Origin: CAZWVA01 sp964636885
Lineage (GTDB): Bacteria > Desulfobacterota_D > UBA1144 > Nemesobacterales > CSP1-2
Length of the DNA stretch: 18,331 nt
Reading direction: 5' to 3'
Assembly (NCBI GenBank): GCA_964636885.1
Contig: CAZWVA010000056.1
Span: 1-18,331, forward strand
In this document: piece after piece, positions 14,489 through 18,331 of the stretch
Layout: each line of letters begins with the position of its first letter
Position numbering within the stretch: the first letter of the stretch is position 1
Translations under genes and position numbers: made by a program
The notes under the pieces: generated by a model
Database searches by the model: none
What the model was told of the DNA's origin: nothing
What the model saw: only the letters and a program-made list of their open reading frames with translations

Positions 14489-15355
14489 TCACCTTCTCCC
14501 ATTCCACCTTAGGAGGCTGTAGTACCCAAGTACCTTATCGACATAGTTCATAGTCTCCATATAGGGTGGGATCCTAAAGCCGTGCTTTATCACAGATCCC
14601 TTGCCGGCATTATAGGCGGCAAGGGCAAGCTCGATATTCCCATTAAAATAGTCTATCAGGTCTCTTAGAAACCTTACCCCACCGTCTATGTTCTCCTCTG
14701 GGTCGAATGGGTCACCGACCCCATAGTCCCTGGCGGTCTCAGGTATGAGTTGCATCATCCCAAGTGCGTTTTTTGGTGAAACCGCAAGGGGATTGAAGTT
14801 GGACTCTGCCTTTATGACCGCCCTGACGAGGTAGGGGTCTACACCGTGTCTCTTACTGGCCGAGATGATCTCGTTTTCATAGGGACTAAATCCGTGTGTC
14901 TTTCTATCGCCCTCACTCGATTTCCCCAGCACCTTATACCTGGCAAGTGGGGAGAACAATCTGTAAATCGCGGTTTCATCCGGCGTTTCCTTATAGGTTC
15001 GGTCGGCCGTGCGATCTCCCCTGATACAGCTCAGGGTTTCATATCGGCCTCCCCTCTCAATCATTATCGTGCAGTCTGAGACCCTATCGAGCCTTACGTC
15101 CTCTGTGCTTATTAGATCGATCCTTTCCCCTTCGGCGTAGGTTTTGATCTTTCCGGTAGCCGTGTTTTTTATAATGGCCGTTCTTAAATCCCCGCTCGTA
15201 ACGGTTCCGAGAAGGGATAGGTCGAGGCTTGTCTTCGTAAAATCGACTGACATTCTATCCGTCTTACCGCCTTTCCCTCCAATACCGTATGAGGTAGCGG
15301 TATGAAGGAATAAGGCCAAGAGGATGGTACTCATTATCCGGATATATCTTTTCAT
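14489..15355 (-). CDS. Lytic transglycosylase with GspC/PilP-like domain
   Basis: Signal peptide at the N terminus (MKRYIRIMSTILLALFLHTA). About 45 residues in comes a module of about 75 residues, LDLSLLGTVTSGDLRTAIIK then TGKIKTYAEGERI and IERGGRYETLSC, with the pattern of the homology region of GspC/PilP (L-x-G-T ... A-I-I ... G ... V-x-x-G). The C-terminal half is an SLT domain: catalytic Glu in KAESNFNP, NALGMMQLIPETA, and AYNAGKGSV. The enzyme should cleave peptidoglycan while the GspC-like part contacts a secretion or pilus component (inference). The frame stays open to an ATG at 15439; 15355 is preferred because it gives a clean signal peptide, and 15364 is also possible. No strong ribosome site marks any of them. 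Confidence 0.85.
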   Translation of the reverse strand: MKRYIRIMSTILLALFLHTATSYGIGGKGGKTDRMSVDFTKTSLDLSLLGTVTSGDLRTAIIKNTATGKIKTYAEGERIDLISTEDVRLDRVSDCTIMIERGGRYETLSCIRGDRTADRTYKETPDETAIYRLFSPLARYKVLGKSSEGDRKTHGFSPYENEIISASKRHGVDPYLVRAVIKAESNFNPLAVSPKNALGMMQLIPETARDYGVGDPFDPEENIDGGVRFLRDLIDYFNGNIELALAAYNAGKGSVIKHGFRIPPYMETMNYVDKVLGYYSLLRWNGRR

Positions 15356-15489
15356 AAGCCTCATCGTATAAAGACAGGCTAGATTAAGATAATGGATACC
15401 GAGAAAAAGTAAATAACCCTCTAAAAACGATAGATACATGCGGATTGGTAAACCGGCATTAAAGGTTTGGTGTGCATTTAAAGTGGGGA

Positions 15490-16917
15490 TTAAAAGACGT
15501 GCTTTATGAGCTGAACCCTATTTGTGATACCGAATTTGCCGAATATGTTTGCCAGATGCGTTTTTACGGTATTTTCGCTTATAAATAGGGCTTTTGAGAT
15601 CTGTTTATTGCTGTAGCCCTGGATAACGAGGTTTACTATCTCTTCCTCTCTTCTGGTGAGTTTGGCTTTTAATCCCCCCTTGCCCCTTCTTATGGACAAA
15701 AGCCGGGTTAAGACGTTTGTTATAGAGCCTATCTCCATCCAAATCGAATCCTTGCTCACAGTCCTTATTGCCTGGATGAGCTGCTCCTTGTTTGATATGT
15801 CAGTGAGGCATCCACGAACTCCAAGGGATATGTTCCTTATGATCTCTTCTTCGTCTGTTGTATGGAGGAGTAGGAGTATCTTCGTATCAGGACTCTTTTC
15901 CATAATGGAATCCAATAGTTCTGAGATATCCGAGTTGCATATTGCCGTGTCGATAAGCACGACATGTGGTTTTATCTCTCCAACGAGTGGAACGATCTCT
16001 TGATCGGTTGAGGCTTCGGCGGTAATCTCTATATCCTTTTCTGATTCTAGTATCTTGCGTATCCCCTCCCGGAAGATGGTAGAGCAGATTATGGTTAGTT
16101 TGATTTTATCCATCGATTCGAATTGATGGGTTCTCAGGGCTTCTTCCAATTGCCTGGGCTTGCTAGCCTTGCGGAGAACCAAAACCACGCCCGTAATATT
16201 ACCCTCATCATCCCTGATAGGTGCGGTGCTCTTATCTATAGGTATTTCCGTTCCATCCTTGGCAATGAGCAAAATACAGTCTGAGAGACCTGAAACCGTA
16301 CCGTCTTTAATAGCCTTCGTTACGGGATCCTCGTATAGTGGAGTGTGTGTTTCTTCACCCATTATTTTAAATATCTCTGATAGATTCCTTCCTATCGCCT
16401 CTTCCTTCTTCCATCCGGTTAGGGCCTCCGCAATGGGATTCATAAAGGTCACGGTTCCGTTCTTATCCGTGGTAACCACCCCGTCTTCTATGCTTTTAAG
16501 TGTGAGGGCAAGCCACCTTTTCTTCTCTTTTAACCTGCTCTCCATGCTGTGCTTGTAAAGGGCTATCTCAACGGTGGATCTTATCTCTTTTATTTCAAAT
16601 GGCTTATGGATATAACCAAAGGGTTCCGTTTTCTTAACCCGCTTGATCGTTTCTTGATCCGAATAGGCGGTAAGATAGACCACAGGAATATTAAAACGCG
16701 AGTATATCTCCTTAGCGGCTTTGATTCCATCTATTTTGCCTTTTAGAACGATGTCCATAAGCACGAGGTCCGGTCGGATCTCCTCTGCCTTCTTAATGGC
16801 CTCCTCTCCCGATGAGACGATGGCTGGAACCGTGTAACCCAGGCTTTTTAGTCTGTTCTTTATATCCCTGGCTACGATCTTCTCATCTTCAACCACAAGG
16901 ATCTTTGCGTTCTCCAA
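15490..16917 (-). CDS. REC-PAS-REC-LuxR response regulator
   Basis: A 475-residue cytoplasmic regulator. Domain 1 (residues 4-122) is an intact receiver: acidic pair Glu10-Asp11, phospho-acceptor Asp55 in LVLMDIVL, Thr83, Lys105. Domain 2 (about 132-250) is a PAS sensor (IEDGVVTTDKNGTVTFMNPI, EALTGW). Domain 3 (272-395) is a second NarL-type receiver with Asp323 but without the acidic pair (ICSTIF) or the conserved Lys (RGCLTDIS). Domain 4 (415-475) is a LuxR/GerE helix-turn-helix (LTRREEEIVNLVIQGYSNKQ, ENTVKTHLANIF). It starts at TTG 16917: in-frame TAG codons lie just upstream, and GGGGGAG precedes it by about seven bases. No histidine kinase is in the window. Confidence 0.9.
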   Translation of the reverse strand: MENAKILVVEDEKIVARDIKNRLKSLGYTVPAIVSSGEEAIKKAEEIRPDLVLMDIVLKGKIDGIKAAKEIYSRFNIPVVYLTAYSDQETIKRVKKTEPFGYIHKPFEIKEIRSTVEIALYKHSMESRLKEKKRWLALTLKSIEDGVVTTDKNGTVTFMNPIAEALTGWKKEEAIGRNLSEIFKIMGEETHTPLYEDPVTKAIKDGTVSGLSDCILLIAKDGTEIPIDKSTAPIRDDEGNITGVVLVLRKASKPRQLEEALRTHQFESMDKIKLTIICSTIFREGIRKILESEKDIEITAEASTDQEIVPLVGEIKPHVVLIDTAICNSDISELLDSIMEKSPDTKILLLLHTTDEEEIIRNISLGVRGCLTDISNKEQLIQAIRTVSKDSIWMEIGSITNVLTRLLSIRRGKGGLKAKLTRREEEIVNLVIQGYSNKQISKALFISENTVKTHLANIFGKFGITNRVQLIKHVF

Positions 16918-17317
16918 TCCCTTCTCCCCCTACTAGGTCTTGGTCGTTTTTGGGTCGTATCCTACAGGATCTGAGACATTGGGATCTGGACCTGATGACT
17001 CACCATAATCAGCGCCCGGTTTTATGTGGCCGTTTTTCACCTGTGGCAAGTACGGATACTCCTTTTGGTCTTATGCCAATCCCCTCTAAAAAGGCAAATA
17101 TACACCAATCTGAATTAATAATAAAGGGCCAGAAACCCATTAAGGAGTATTAGTCCACACCCCTCCAAAGTCCTAGTTATCACGTGTTAGATTGAGGGTT
17201 GTACACTTAAGCGGGTGGGCCTAGTTCTATTATTTATGGGTTTTGGGTCTATAGCCGTGTTCTTTTTCGTGATAGACTAGCTCATGTAAAAAAACCGAGG
17301 TTGAAAAGGAGAAGGAG
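16918..17317. other. 400-base region between divergent regulator and dehydrogenase genes
   Basis: Contains a candidate small ORF on the minus strand (16933-17049) next to the regulator, and possibly a second overlapping one (17009-17140, ATG start, 43 codons, weak). I cannot pick a convincing promoter for either divergent gene. The dehydrogenase has a strong AAGGAGAAGGAG ribosome site at 17306-17317. Confidence 0.5.
16933..17049 (-). CDS. Candidate 38-residue protein upstream of regulator
   Basis: A TTG start preceded by AAAAGGAG about nine bases away opens a frame of 38 residues: MPQVKNGHIKPGADYGESSG followed by PDPNVSDPVGYDPKTTKT. It ends in two adjacent TAG codons. The regulator's TTG start is 15 bases further on, in the same reading frame, and its ribosome site overlaps the space between. 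The peptide is hydrophilic and rich in Pro, Asp and Gly with no membrane segment. Codon use is like the neighbours. No homologue is recognised; it could be a real small protein, a leader peptide, or a remnant of a former N-terminal part. Confidence 0.35.
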   Translation of the reverse strand: MPQVKNGHIKPGADYGESSGPDPNVSDPVGYDPKTTKT

Positions 17318-18331
17318 ATGTACGAGCTATTTAAGTCACCCGCCTTTGAGAATGCGATCGTGCAGTTTGACAGGGCCTGTGATCTTCTCATGCTTGAGGA
17401 TTGGATAAGGGAGAGACTCAGGTTCCCTCAGCGTACCCTAATAGTGAGTTGTCCTGTGAGGATGGATAGTGGGGAGATAAGGGTTTTTACCGGCTACCGC
17501 GTGCAGCACAATCTCACACTCGGCCCATGTAAGGGTGGGGTCCGGTATCATCCAGACGTGGANNNNNNNNNNNNNNNNNNNNNNNNNNNNNNNNNNCATG
17601 AGCTGGAAGTGCGGTCTTGCAGAACTCCCGTTCGGTGGGGCAAAGGGGGGCGTGTCTGTAGATCCTATGAGTCTCTCCCTGGGCGAGCTTGAGCGCCTTA
17701 CGCGGAGATATACGGTGGAGATCCTTCCCATAATCGGTCCAAACAAGGATATCCCCGCCCCGGATATGGGAACGAACCCCCAGACGATGGCATGGATGAT
17801 GGATACCTACAGCATGACGGAGGGCTACACAACGCCAGCCGTGGTTACGGGAAAACCCGTCTTGATAGGAGGTTCCCTTGGAAGGGAAGAGGCTACGGGT
17901 TACGGGGTGGCCTATATAGTCGAAGAAGCTCTAGGATACTTTGGAAGGGCCTTTTCTGGGGCGAGTGTGAGCATACAGGGATTCGGAAACGTGGGGACCT
18001 TTACGGCACTAAAACTCTCAGAGATGGGATGCCGCATCATCGCCTTAAGCGATGTTTACGGCGGGATCTATAACCCTTCTGGTCTTCCTGTCGATAGGCT
18101 CGTTGAGATTCCTAAGCAGAGGGGACGGGTGCAGGACTTTAAGGAGGCCGAAAGGATAACAAACGAGGAGCTCCTTACGATCGAATGCGACGTCCTCATA
18201 CCTGCCGCGGTTGGAAGGGTGATTACAAAGGAAAACGCCCCGAAGCTGAGATGCAAGATGGTTGTAGAGGCGGCAAACGGCCCCACAACGACAGATGCGG
18301 ATGATATACTCGAGGAAAGGGGCATACCAGT
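17318..18331 (+). CDS. Glutamate dehydrogenase, interrupted by gap and window end
   Basis: Family of hexameric Glu/Leu/Phe/Val dehydrogenases that interconvert glutamate and 2-oxoglutarate plus ammonia. Before the gap: RVQHNLTLGPCKGGVRYHPD (residues 61-80), including substrate-binding Lys72. After the gap, from 17598: MSWKCGLAELPFGGAKGGV with the catalytic Lys, APDMGTN with the conserved Asp, GGSLGREEATGYGVAYI, and the nucleotide-binding QGFGNVGTF. VIPAA-like and VEAANGPTT motifs follow, and the window ends before the C terminus. The two halves are in different frames: 37 bases separate Val81 from the Met codon, whereas homologues have 11 residues (33 bases). NAD versus NADP preference is not clear. 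The strong ribosome site ends right at the ATG. Confidence 0.92.
17563..17596. other. Assembly gap of 34 N inside the dehydrogenase gene
   Basis: Thirty-four unresolved bases. The gap length is not a true base count: keeping the frame needs a multiple of three, and family alignment predicts 30. Confidence 0.95.

Noticed and set aside
16160..16558. Plus-strand open frame of 132 codons opposite the regulator gene
   Set aside because: Antisense shadow of the PAS region, which is clearly coding on the minus strand.

Overview
The window looks like a metagenome-derived scaffold (it carries a 34-base N gap) from a Gram-negative bacterium. Evidence for this is a lipobox-bearing lipoprotein, type IV pilins with sigma-54 promoters, peptidoglycan lytic transglycosylases and a GspC-like domain. 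The pilin / ABC exporter / TPR arrangement recalls the pil regions of Myxococcus and other deltaproteobacterial lineages (Desulfobacterota, Myxococcota and relatives). A probable F420-dependent (LLM) oxidoreductase and heavy AGG/AGA arginine use fit such groups, but the sequence alone does not place it below that level. No rRNA, tRNA, CRISPR, IS transposase or phage gene is visible.

Left part (1-1800, minus strand): a two-gene operon with its own sigma-70-type promoter encodes a DUF4410-like lipoprotein and then an exported TPR protein. A 728-base region (1731-2458) separates it from the pilus locus and holds a dispersed palindromic repeat, promoter elements and a possible gene remnant.

Pilus locus (2401-7125, plus strand): two paralogous prepilins, each with a sigma-54 (-24/-12) promoter about 40 bases before its start codon and inverted or direct TGTC/TGACA elements 130-200 bases further up, as expected for a PilR-type enhancer-binding activator. 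An ABC ATPase follows whose start codon lies inside a long hairpin, then an ABC-2 permease whose end appears frameshifted, then a membrane-anchored TPR protein with a duplicated pseudopilin-like C-terminal motif. The gene content resembles the pilGHI accessory set next to pilA in Myxococcus xanthus.

Middle (7470-11121, plus strand): a membrane-anchored lytic transglycosylase, an LLM-class oxidoreductase, a nitrilase with a coiled-coil tail and a DUF434-like protein. These converge, across a second copy of the palindromic repeat, on a minus-strand series: nicotinate phosphoribosyltransferase, an EamA transporter, a small exported OB-fold protein, a lytic transglycosylase with an apparent GspC/PilP-type domain, and a REC-PAS-degenerate REC-LuxR regulator. 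A candidate 38-residue protein lies just before the regulator, in the same frame. The right end is a divergent glutamate dehydrogenase gene, interrupted by the N gap and cut by the window edge.

The most distinctive content is the doubly sigma-54-controlled twin-pilin locus with its hairpin-buried start codon, the GspC-like/transglycosylase fusion, and the composite regulator with its small upstream ORF.
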